Made by a program: the position numbers and the translations under genes
The notes under the pieces: generated by a model
What the model was told of the DNA's origin: nothing
Databases searched by the model: none
Seen by the model: only the letters and a program-made list of their open reading frames with translations
Source of the DNA: an uncultured Ruminococcus sp.
Lineage (GTDB): Bacteria; Bacillota; Clostridia; Oscillospirales; Ruminococcaceae
NCBI GenBank assembly: GCA_947176565.1
Contig: CAMWRC010000077.1
Location: forward strand, 1 to 6,297
DNA length: 6,297 bases
Direction: 5' to 3'
Part shown: positions 1 to 5,270 of the stretch, one piece after another
How positions within the stretch are numbered: position 1 is the first letter of the stretch
How the letters are laid out: every line of letters begins with the position of its first letter

Positions 1-1
1 T

Positions 2-1171
2 CAGCTTGCCTGTCAGATGTTGTGCAATCATTTCAATAATGTCCCTCAGAGTCGGAGCAGGATACTTGATATGTCAACCCGTTTTACGGAAAGCTGCGGC
101 TGTCCTGACAGTGCAGTCCATGACATAAAGGAATACAAGGAACTGAATATAACGCATTTCAGCCGTATTGAATCCATGACCGACTATATGTCGCTGTTCA
201 ATAAGCTTTCCTGTAAACTTCACGGGTGCAGCTCGTTTGACGAGTATATTGAATCACTGAAAAAATTTGTGATTCTTATGAATCCGGGAGAATTTTATTT
301 CTGTCTGTGTGAAAACTGGTCAGAGGATTTTATTGAGGATAACGGGAATATCCGCAAAAATGAATCATTTCCGAAAACATATTCCGACAGAATGATTGTT
401 CCGATTGCATATACAGACGGAGAATTTCATGATGTGTCTTTCATAGAGCGTTGGCAGCTTATTCCGGATATTTCTGATGAAGCAGATTACGAAAAATTTT
501 ACTATATACTACCGCTTCACTTTGGCGAACGGTGTCTCGGCTATATGGCGATAAACAATTGTCATGTATCGCTTCACAATGCGATGTTTCAGGGGTGGTG
601 CATAACTATAAACAATTCCCTTGAAAATATCCGAAAACTTCAATCCCTTGATTATGCTGTCAAGAAGCTTGGAAGACTGTATGCTCAGGATACCTTTTCC
701 GGAATATATAACCGTAACGGATTCGTACTTGCGACTACTGATATTTTCAACAGCTGTGCTGTTGAAAAACGAAGTATAATGCTTATGTTTATTGATTTGG
801 ACGGACTTAAGTATATCAATGATACTTTCGGGCATGATATGGGAGATGTGGCTATACGTTCGGTTGCTGATGTTCTTAATCGTTCATGCATCAACGGCGA
901 AATATTCTGTCGTTTCGGCGGTGATGAATTTATTGTGTTTGCCGCTGATTACACTGACGTGGAAGCCGCAGAGCTGACATATAAAATTCAGGAAAATATT
1001 GACTGGGTGAATCGTGCAATGGGCAATTCATTTATGCTAAGTGCAAGTACAGGTTATATTATTGCTGTACCTGAAAAAGGAGAAGACCTTTTCAGATTTG
1101 TTAATCAGGCAGATAAAGTTATGTATGAAACCAAGAGAAAGAAAAAGCTTTCTAAAAATCTGAGACATTAG
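2..1171 (+). CDS. Diguanylate cyclase with LacI-type sensor remnant and GGDEF domain (5' partial)
   Basis: Makes cyclic di-GMP from two GTP. The frame is open to the window edge, so the gene starts upstream; the ATG at 17 is probably internal. Residues below count from that ATG. Residues 1-35, ending in the ESCGC motif (26-30), resemble the C-terminal end of LacI/periplasmic-binding-type sensor domains, where an RESCGC-like motif is common, so a ligand-binding domain probably lies outside the window. Residues about 60-215 form a GAF-like middle region (weak assignment). A GGDEF domain fills about 225-380: the metal-binding segment IDLDGLKYINDTFGH begins near 259, and the signature RFGGDEF is intact (GGDEF at 301-305), so activity is expected. 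The RxxD inhibitory site normally found five residues before GGDEF is absent (INGE at 292-295), so product feedback is probably missing. No transmembrane segment is visible in this part, which suggests a cytoplasmic enzyme. The stop is TAG. Confidence 0.88.
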   Translation, partial: QLACQMLCNHFNNVPQSRSRILDMSTRFTESCGCPDSAVHDIKEYKELNITHFSRIESMTDYMSLFNKLSCKLHGCSSFDEYIESLKKFVILMNPGEFYFCLCENWSEDFIEDNGNIRKNESFPKTYSDRMIVPIAYTDGEFHDVSFIERWQLIPDISDEADYEKFYYILPLHFGERCLGYMAINNCHVSLHNAMFQGWCITINNSLENIRKLQSLDYAVKKLGRLYAQDTFSGIYNRNGFVLATTDIFNSCAVEKRSIMLMFIDLDGLKYINDTFGHDMGDVAIRSVADVLNRSCINGEIFCRFGGDEFIVFAADYTDVEAAELTYKIQENIDWVNRAMGNSFMLSASTGYIIAVPEKGEDLFRFVNQADKVMYETKRKKKLSKNLRH

Positions 1172-1195
1172 TATTCTGTTCACCTGTTATTTTAT

Positions 1196-1213
1196 AAATT
1201 TTCAGAAAATTTT
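1196..1213 (+). terminator. AT-only hairpin after the diguanylate cyclase gene
   Basis: AAATTTT (1196-1202) and AAAATTT (1206-1212) form a perfect 7-bp inverted repeat with a CAG loop, 25 bases after the stop codon. The stem has no G-C pairs and only a short T run, so it would be a weak terminator; in such AT-rich DNA it could also be chance. Confidence 0.25.
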
Positions 1214-1284
1214 GTGCATTTTATATATATACAGACTTTCTTATGAGCAATTTATAAAAAATTAAATTTATTTTTAATATTTTC

Positions 1285-1313
1285 TTGCAATTTAATAATA
1301 GATATGATATAAT
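1285..1313 (+). promoter_or_regulatory. Sigma-A-type promoter for the LRR gene
   Basis: TTGCAA (1285-1290) and TATAAT (1308-1313) are separated by exactly 17 bases. Transcription would begin near 1320, giving a leader of about 60 bases before the ATG at 1379. The -10 box is perfect and the -35 box has four of six consensus bases. Confidence 0.72.
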
Positions 1314-1342
1314 TCATATGGTATGTCAGTTTTTTATTTTGA

Positions 1343-1358
1343 ATTGACGAGTGTCAAT
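1343..1358 (+). promoter_or_regulatory. Small hairpin in the LRR gene leader
   Basis: ATTGAC (1343-1348) and GTCAAT (1353-1358) form a perfect 6-bp stem with a GAGT loop. It ends seven bases before the GGAG ribosome binding site at 1365-1368. It could be an operator half-pair or an mRNA stabiliser; the sequence does not decide. Confidence 0.35.
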
Positions 1359-1378
1359 CTGGGCGGAGTGGTATATTT

Positions 1379-2812
1379 ATGAAAGTAACAAAGGTATTGC
1401 GTGTAAGGAAAGCTGGTTCTGTTTCTCCGGTATCTGCAAGTAAAGATGTAAAAAATCCGGAATTTCCGGAAGTTGCGGTAAAAACCGAGGAAAAAAAAAC
1501 TGAGTCTCCAGAAGCTGCGGTAAAAACCGAGGAGAAAAAGCCTGAATCTCCGAAAGCTGCGGTAAAAACCGAGGAGAAAAAGCCTGAATCTCCGAAAGCT
1601 GCGGTAAAAACCGAGGAGAAAAAGCCTGAATCTCCGAAAGCTGAGATAAAGACTGAGGAAAAAAAGCCGGGACCTCCGAAAGCTGCGGTAAAAACCGAGG
1701 AGAAAAAGCCGGAACAGACTGTTTTAATAGAAAACAGAAACAGTCAGGCACAGGTATCGCTTAAATCACAGAATGCACCTGAAATTGTGCTTTCAAGTGA
1801 GTCATATCACGTCATTGATACTCCACAGCAGACTGAACCCGCTGTTCCTTATAAGAAAAATATATCGGATTCCGCAGAAAAAAAATCTGATTTCACATCG
1901 GTCAGCCGTGAACGGTATGATGCTATTTATGAAGATAAGTATATTGAACATATCGAAAATGTTGAAATTGATGATGTTAATAATATGGTTATCGGAAAGA
2001 ATGGTACTTTTCTCATAAAATATATCGGAACTAATGAAACCGTATGTATACCCGATGGTATTTCAACTATCAGAAAATATGCGTTCAGAGGCAATGAATC
2101 AGCAAAGAAAATCATATTGTCAGATAGTGTAAAGTATATTGATAAATTTGCATTTGCTTATTGTGTGAATCTTGAGGAAGTTGTATTTTCTCATAATCTT
2201 GAAACTATCGGTGAAAATGCTTTCCTGAAATGTATTCGTCTCAAGGATTTGGATTTTCCAAATTCTCTTAAAATTATAAATAAAGGTGCTTTCGGACGAT
2301 GCAGTTCAATACATAAGGTTATACTTCCGTCACAGATAAAGAAAATCAGCGATTTCTGCTTCTTTTCGTGCCGCAGTCTCAGCCGTGCTGTTATTTCCGC
2401 ACCTGTTGAATCTATCGGGAATGCTGCGTTCTCTGAATGCCATGCTCTGAAAAAGGTGATTATTTCTGATTCTGTGGTGTCAATCGGGGAAAGTGCTTTT
2501 TCATGGTGCAGGTCGCTCGAAGAAATAACTATTCCTTCTTCTGTGAAGTGTATCGGAAGCTGGGCATTCTATGGTTGCAGTAAACTTTCTGATTTGCGTA
2601 TCAGCGTACAGACGAAAGATGTCCGTGATGATGCTTTCAGCGGTTGTGAGAATATTGATGCTGTTCATATTTCAGAGTTTGAAGGTGCTGATTATAATGC
2701 AGGCATTGTTAAAAAAGGTCATAGACTTGTTTTACGTATCCTTAAACAGGTAAACCGTAAAAAAGCAGAACGGTATGCCCGTGAAAAAGGAATAAGCACT
2801 ATCTTTATCTGA
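1379..2812 (+). CDS. BspA-type leucine-rich-repeat protein with N-terminal KTEEKK repeats
   Basis: Function is unknown; LRR_5/BspA-type domains usually bind proteins or surfaces. The start is ATG 1379, preceded by GGAG at 1365-1368 (10-base spacing). The N-terminus (MKVTKVLRVRKAG) is basic, with no hydrophobic signal peptide, no LPxTG motif and no membrane segment, so the protein looks cytoplasmic, unlike many secreted BspA relatives. Residues 33-116 are six 14-residue repeats, AVKTEEKKPESPKA in consensus, giving an extended charged spacer. Residues about 117-195 are polar and low in complexity. Residues about 200-445 carry about nine LRR units of roughly 23 residues, each marked by an AF..C core (AFRG, AFAYC, AFLKC, AFGRC, CFFSC, AFSEC, AFSWC, AFYGC, AFSGC). 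The C-terminus (about 446-477) is basic, ending ERYAREKGISTIFI, like the capping tails of this family. It has its own promoter at 1285-1313. A run of nine A at 1491-1499 within the repeats is a possible slippage site. Confidence 0.85.
   Translation: MKVTKVLRVRKAGSVSPVSASKDVKNPEFPEVAVKTEEKKTESPEAAVKTEEKKPESPKAAVKTEEKKPESPKAAVKTEEKKPESPKAEIKTEEKKPGPPKAAVKTEEKKPEQTVLIENRNSQAQVSLKSQNAPEIVLSSESYHVIDTPQQTEPAVPYKKNISDSAEKKSDFTSVSRERYDAIYEDKYIEHIENVEIDDVNNMVIGKNGTFLIKYIGTNETVCIPDGISTIRKYAFRGNESAKKIILSDSVKYIDKFAFAYCVNLEEVVFSHNLETIGENAFLKCIRLKDLDFPNSLKIINKGAFGRCSSIHKVILPSQIKKISDFCFFSCRSLSRAVISAPVESIGNAAFSECHALKKVIISDSVVSIGESAFSWCRSLEEITIPSSVKCIGSWAFYGCSKLSDLRISVQTKDVRDDAFSGCENIDAVHISEFEGADYNAGIVKKGHRLVLRILKQVNRKKAERYAREKGISTIFI
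1475..1726 (+). repeat. Six tandem 42-bp coding repeats
   Basis: Six in-frame units of 42 bases (14 codons) each encode a form of AVKTEEKKPESPKA. Units 2-4 are nearly identical in DNA, unit 5 has diverged (EIKTEEKKPGPPKA), and unit 6 breaks down at its end (AVKTEEKKPEQTVL). Near-identity of the central units points to recent expansion by slippage or recombination, so copy number probably varies between strains. Confidence 0.9.
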
Positions 2813-2815
2813 TTT

Positions 2816-2869
2816 CCCGCAGAATATTCCATTTCTAAGCGAAGCGAAAGCGGATTATGAAATGCCGCC
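2816..2869 (-). repeat. Palindrome after the LRR gene, IS200/IS605 right-end-like or REP-like
   Basis: It lies just after the LRR stop codon. CATTTC (2830-2835) pairs with GAAATG (2859-2864), and TAA (2836-2838) with TTA (2855-2857), with one bulged base; the loop region holds GCGAAGCGAAAGC. Read on the minus strand, it begins GCGGCATT and ends GGAATATTCTGCGGGAA, closely matching the flanks of the palindrome at 6215-6259. From memory, such flanks around a variable hairpin are typical of right ends of tnpB-type IS200/IS605 elements. No T run follows on the plus strand, so it is a poor terminator. Confidence 0.5.
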
Positions 2870-2879
2870 TGAAAAAATA

Positions 2880-2908
2880 TTGACATATCCAATAAACTAT
2901 GATATAAT
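2880..2908 (+). promoter_or_regulatory. Perfect consensus sigma-A promoter
   Basis: TTGACA (2880-2885), a spacer of exactly 17 bases, then TATAAT (2903-2908): both boxes match consensus. Transcription should start near 2915. It drives the structured RNA region and is the only clear promoter ahead of the radC-like/radC-like/spo0A-like genes. GACATA (2882-2887) and TATGTC (2912-2917) form an inverted repeat spanning it. Confidence 0.8.
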
Positions 2909-2914
2909 AATTAT

Positions 2915-3136
2915 GTCCTGATTAAGTTAAGATAAAATGAAGTCAGGAATAATAAATTATTGAATTAAAGTAGTGTTATGGGCTCAGCAGCCCTATGAAA
3001 TAGCGGCGAAGTGGGTTCGCTTGTAAGAATAAGTGCTGTCTGATTTTTTAGGTGGAAACTTAAATACCAGTATTCTTATGAAGCTCTCCACTTCTTCAGG
3101 TGGGGGGAGAGTTCACGGCAAGGAATTATCACGACC
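2915..3136 (+). ncRNA. Putative solo omega-RNA (scaffold 2915-3116, guide from 3117)
   Basis: Predicted from structure seen by eye. Stems: TCCTGA 2916-2921 with TCAGGA 2943-2948; GGGCT 2980-2984 with AGCCC 2989-2993; GCGAA 3006-3010 with TTCGC 3016-3020; ATAGCG 3000-3005 with TGCTGT 3034-3039 (two wobbles), stacked directly under the GCGAA hairpin. TAAGAATA (3024-3031), inside the last stem's loop, is perfectly complementary to TATTCTTA (3071-3078) outside it, making a pseudoknot, a known trait of TnpB omega-RNAs. The terminal hairpin is 3084-3111. A scaffold of about 200 nt ending at TTCAC, followed by downstream DNA as guide, fits an omega-RNA. In this layout it is also the 5' leader of the radC operon mRNA. 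The 3' end is arbitrary (20-base guide assumed). Confidence 0.5.
3079..3116 (+). repeat. Right-end hairpin with guide TGAA and cleavage motif TTCAC
   Basis: CTCTCC (3084-3089) pairs with GGAGAG (3106-3111), and ACTT (3090-3093) with AGGT (3098-3101), leaving a CTTC loop and a bulge of four G. TGAA lies one base 5' of the stem and TTCAC immediately 3' of it. The possible GTG start of the downstream gene (3100) lies inside the hairpin, so folding could also affect its translation. Confidence 0.65.
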
Positions 3137-3762
3137 ATCATCGTGAAAGAATGAGAAAACGACTGCTTGACGGCGGCGCGGAAGCGTTTCATGACCATGA
3201 GATTCTTGAAATGCTGCTTTTTTACTGTATACCACGAAAGAATACAAATGAAATTGCCCATGCTCTGATTGAATCATTCGGTAGTATAAACGGAGTCCTG
3301 AATGCAGATATAAAAGAATTGCAGAAGATAGACGGAATAGGTGCTGTTTCTGCAAAATTCATAAAGTTTATGTCAGATGTATGCAGAAGTTATTCAGCTT
3401 CTGCTGGAACGCTGAATCCATATCTGCTGTTCGATGACCGTGCTTCTTATTTACGAAAATATTTCCAGAACACGCCTGACGGTATTTGCCTTATGGTATG
3501 TCCGGATAATGGCAGTAGTATTGTATTCAATTCACTTTCGTTTACAGATGAGGATTATGTTAAGATTATAAATACAATGATAAGCCGCGAATGGAGCAGG
3601 GTAATAGTTGGTATAAACTGCGGCAGAGAATATGCCGTGCCTGAACGGAATGAAGATATTGTGTATAACCGGATAAAAAATCAACTTACGCCGCTTGGTA
3701 TAGAGCTGATAGATTTTATCCTTGTAGGCAGAGATTCAGTTTTTTCACTTCTTTTGAATTGA
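3100..3762 (+). CDS. RadC-family protein with degenerate JAMM site (MPN-minus)
   Basis: A RadC (UPF0758) homologue; despite the name the family is not an established repair factor. Residues from GTG 3100: HHRERMRKRLL (13-23) and EILEMLLFYCIPRKNTNEIAHALI (34-57) match the usual N-terminal part, and a helix-hairpin-helix (IDGIG, 77-81) follows. The MPN/JAB fold continues to the end (LGIELIDFILVG, 199-210), but the metal site is gone: the HxH position reads INC (172-174), the Ser position is Glu182, the Asp position Glu185, the usual DH is DF (205-206), and the upstream catalytic Glu appears absent. It is probably non-catalytic, perhaps a scaffold or partner. The start is uncertain: GTG 3100 lies in the IS-like hairpin with no upstream ribosome binding site; ACG 3115 has GGAG (3106-3109) five bases away and aligns with MARNYHDHHRERM; ATG 3151 would cut off the HHRER segment. 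The next radC-like gene starts 17 bases after the stop. Confidence 0.8.
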   Translation: MGGEFTARNYHDHHRERMRKRLLDGGAEAFHDHEILEMLLFYCIPRKNTNEIAHALIESFGSINGVLNADIKELQKIDGIGAVSAKFIKFMSDVCRSYSASAGTLNPYLLFDDRASYLRKYFQNTPDGICLMVCPDNGSSIVFNSLSFTDEDYVKIINTMISREWSRVIVGINCGREYAVPERNEDIVYNRIKNQLTPLGIELIDFILVGRDSVFSLLLN

Positions 3763-3779
3763 TGATAATGTACAAATAA

Positions 3780-4481
3780 ATGAAAGATATACGTAGCATA
3801 CTGACAGAAAAATATCTGAAGAACGGATTTGATTCACTTAGTGATATTGAAAAACTTATGCTTGTTCTCTCGTATTCAGAGGAAAAGGAATCAGTTCAGG
3901 AAGCTGCCGAAAATATATACAGGACATACGGGACATTTAATGTTGCCATCGACTGCGATTCCTCCTATATTATGAGAGAATGCGGAATAAATGAGCAAAG
4001 TGCCGTTCTTTTAAAAATTATTTCCCAGATTTCCCGACGGAATGATATTTATTCCATATCAAAACTTCGTCTGAATACTTCCGGAAATGCCAAAAAATAT
4101 TTTTCAGCATATCTGAAAGGTATGAAAAATGAAGTATTTGCAGCAGTTGCCGTAAACAAGCACTTCTATCCAATTAAAAGCACAGTGCTTGCGTCAGGCG
4201 GATTTAGAGATGTTGTCATCGTAATACGCAGCGTGATTGAATTTGCGCTGAAAAGCGATGCGGCATATATATTTATAGCGCATTGTCACCCGAACGAGTC
4301 ATCTGCTCCGTCAGCTGCGGACATATCCGCGACGCGTCGGATAAAAGAATCACTGAAAAATGCAGATGTGTTTCTTGCAGACCATATAATTACGGGAATT
4401 GACGGTGCTGTTTCACTGCGTGAAATTGACAGAAACGGTTTATTTGACAAAACTGAGTCATATATTTTTAATGATGTGTGA
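3780..4481 (+). CDS. RadC-family JAMM metalloprotease-like protein (MPN-plus)
   Basis: A second RadC-like protein of ordinary family length. Residues 1-90 form a diverged helical and helix-hairpin-helix region (ECGINEQSAVLLKII instead of the usual GIG turn). The JAB/MPN domain (about 100-215) has a perfect HxH-x7-S-x2-D zinc site: His168, His170, Ser178, Asp181 in AHCHPNESSAPSAAD. Glu118 (NEVFAAVAV) sits where the catalytic Glu is expected, and ADHIITG (200-206) is the conserved closing strand. JAMM domains are zinc isopeptidases or proteases; substrates of bacterial RadC proteins are unknown. Start ATG 3780 lies 17 bases after the preceding stop and no good ribosome binding site is visible, so translation may be coupled to the upstream gene. 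Together with that degenerate paralogue it recalls MPN-plus/MPN-minus dimers such as Rpn11-Rpn8. This comparison is inference. The C-terminal tail after about 216 is unusual. Confidence 0.86.
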   Translation: MKDIRSILTEKYLKNGFDSLSDIEKLMLVLSYSEEKESVQEAAENIYRTYGTFNVAIDCDSSYIMRECGINEQSAVLLKIISQISRRNDIYSISKLRLNTSGNAKKYFSAYLKGMKNEVFAAVAVNKHFYPIKSTVLASGGFRDVVIVIRSVIEFALKSDAAYIFIAHCHPNESSAPSAADISATRRIKESLKNADVFLADHIITGIDGAVSLREIDRNGLFDKTESYIFNDV

Positions 4482-4524
4482 TATTTATATAATTTAATTT
4501 TTCAGAGGAAGCTGTTTTGGTATT

Positions 4525-5232
4525 ATGTATAGACTATTATTTGGAAATTATATCAGTGGGTTAGGTGCAGGATTTGCAAAGTATATTTCACATTTTCAGT
4601 TTGAAACATCATACTGCGGCAACAATAAGGATACCCTGATGAAAAATCTCCACGACAGCCATTACGATGCACTTGTATTTTTTGAATCGTCTCCGAATGA
4701 GAAAGCTGTTGATTTTATAAAAGAATGCAAAAGCGAATTTCCTGAACTGAAAATATATGTAATCCTGTTTATTGATTCAATGCCTTTTATTCAGGAAGCA
4801 GAAAGTTATAGTGATGTGGTATGTATTGTTGCTCCCGTGATGGAATCTGAAATTTGCCGTATGATAGCGTATGATTTCTATTCCAGCGATGAAATGCCGA
4901 TACTTCCGGAAGTAGCAGGATTTCTTATTGAAAAGGGATTCAGGAGCGGGCTGATAGGATTTTATTATCTCGGCTGTGCAATTACGATAGTTCTCAGAGA
5001 CAAGAGTATGCTTAACCGTGTAATGACTGATTTGTATCCGGCAGCGGCAGAATATATGAATACAACGACTGCACATATAGAACGTGCAATCCGTGTTATG
5101 TGTGATATTGCATTCAGCAGAGGTGTGATGCTTAACGATAGTATCACCAATAAGAGACCGCCGAACAAGAAGCTGATTTACATTCTGGCAAAAGAATATA
5201 TAAAGAAGAATAAAGATAAAGGGCAGTCATGA
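4525..5232 (+). CDS. Spo0A-like DNA-binding regulator with degenerate receiver domain
   Basis: Residues about 131-230 resemble the Spo0A C-terminal domain: YLGCAITIVLRDKSMLNRV (148-166), then the recognition region, where YMNTTTAHIERAIR (177-190) and AFSRG (196-200) parallel FNTTASRVERAIR and AWSRG of Spo0A. DNA binding is therefore likely, perhaps to 0A-box-like sites. Residues 1-115 have receiver-like length and pattern, but the pocket is lost: the N-terminal acidic pair is absent, the phosphoacceptor Asp aligns with Phe53 in DALVFF, and the conserved Lys aligns with Ala in IVAPV. It should not be controlled by phosphorelay in the normal way. At 235 residues it is slightly shorter than Spo0A, and it is a paralogue rather than the master regulator itself. 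GAGG at 4505-4508 lies 16 bases before the ATG, a weak spacing. A gap of 43 bases separates it from the radC-like gene, so it is probably in the same operon. Its stop lies inside the terminator. Confidence 0.84.
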   Translation: MYRLLFGNYISGLGAGFAKYISHFQFETSYCGNNKDTLMKNLHDSHYDALVFFESSPNEKAVDFIKECKSEFPELKIYVILFIDSMPFIQEAESYSDVVCIVAPVMESEICRMIAYDFYSSDEMPILPEVAGFLIEKGFRSGLIGFYYLGCAITIVLRDKSMLNRVMTDLYPAAAEYMNTTTAHIERAIRVMCDIAFSRGVMLNDSITNKRPPNKKLIYILAKEYIKKNKDKGQS

Positions 5233-5245
5233 ACCGCCCTTTTTT
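5218..5245 (+). terminator. Rho-independent terminator, probably bidirectional
   Basis: AAAGGGC (5218-5224) pairs with GCCCTTT (5236-5242), with an 11-base loop followed by T to 5245. The stop codon of the Spo0A-like gene (5230-5232) lies in the loop. Read on the minus strand, the same stem is followed by a T-rich stretch, so it can also end the tyrA transcript, whose stop codon is 26 bases away. Confidence 0.85.
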
Positions 5246-5270
5246 AATATACAAAGAATATGCTGAATTA

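Larger units (their letters stand above)
2880..3116 (+). mobile_element. Probable non-autonomous IS200/IS605-type element without tnpA or tnpB
   Basis: The stretch between the LRR gene and the radC-like pair encodes no credible protein but contains a strong promoter, a folded RNA region and a typical right end: TGAA (3079-3082), a hairpin (3084-3111), then TTCAC (3112-3116). In this family a short guide beside the hairpin pairs with the cleavage site; here TGAA is complementary to TTCA. The hairpin with its TATGAAG and AGTTCAC flanks resembles right ends of Firmicute tnpB elements as I remember them. No HUH transposase or TnpB reading frame is present, so it would need proteins supplied in trans. 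The left end is unresolved: the inverted repeat at 2882-2917 is one candidate, and the start given is only the promoter edge. The right boundary is more secure. Confidence 0.62.

Noticed and set aside
1377..1751. 124-residue minus-strand reading frame with repeats
   Set aside because: It is the antisense shadow of the 42-bp coding repeats in the LRR gene; no ribosome binding site or family resemblance.
2804..2808. TTTAT near the LRR stop as the left insertion motif of the element
   Set aside because: It would place the left end inside the LRR stop codon and imply a pre-insertion in-frame LRR-RadC fusion, which is implausible; the LRR C-terminus looks natural as it is.
2915..3100. 6S RNA
   Set aside because: A consensus promoter followed by a structured non-coding region starting GTCCTGAT first suggested 6S RNA, but there is no long closing helix with a central bubble, and the 3' end is a typical IS200/IS605 right-end hairpin.
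3078..3146. Short ATG reading frame at 3078 in another frame
   Set aside because: It covers only the hairpin and the start of the radC-like gene before a stop at 3144; no ribosome binding site and no recognisable product.
4444..4493. Promoter for the Spo0A-like gene (TTGACA 4444-4449 and TATAAT 4488-4493)
   Set aside because: The boxes are 38 bases apart, and no -35-like sequence lies at the proper distance from the -10 box.
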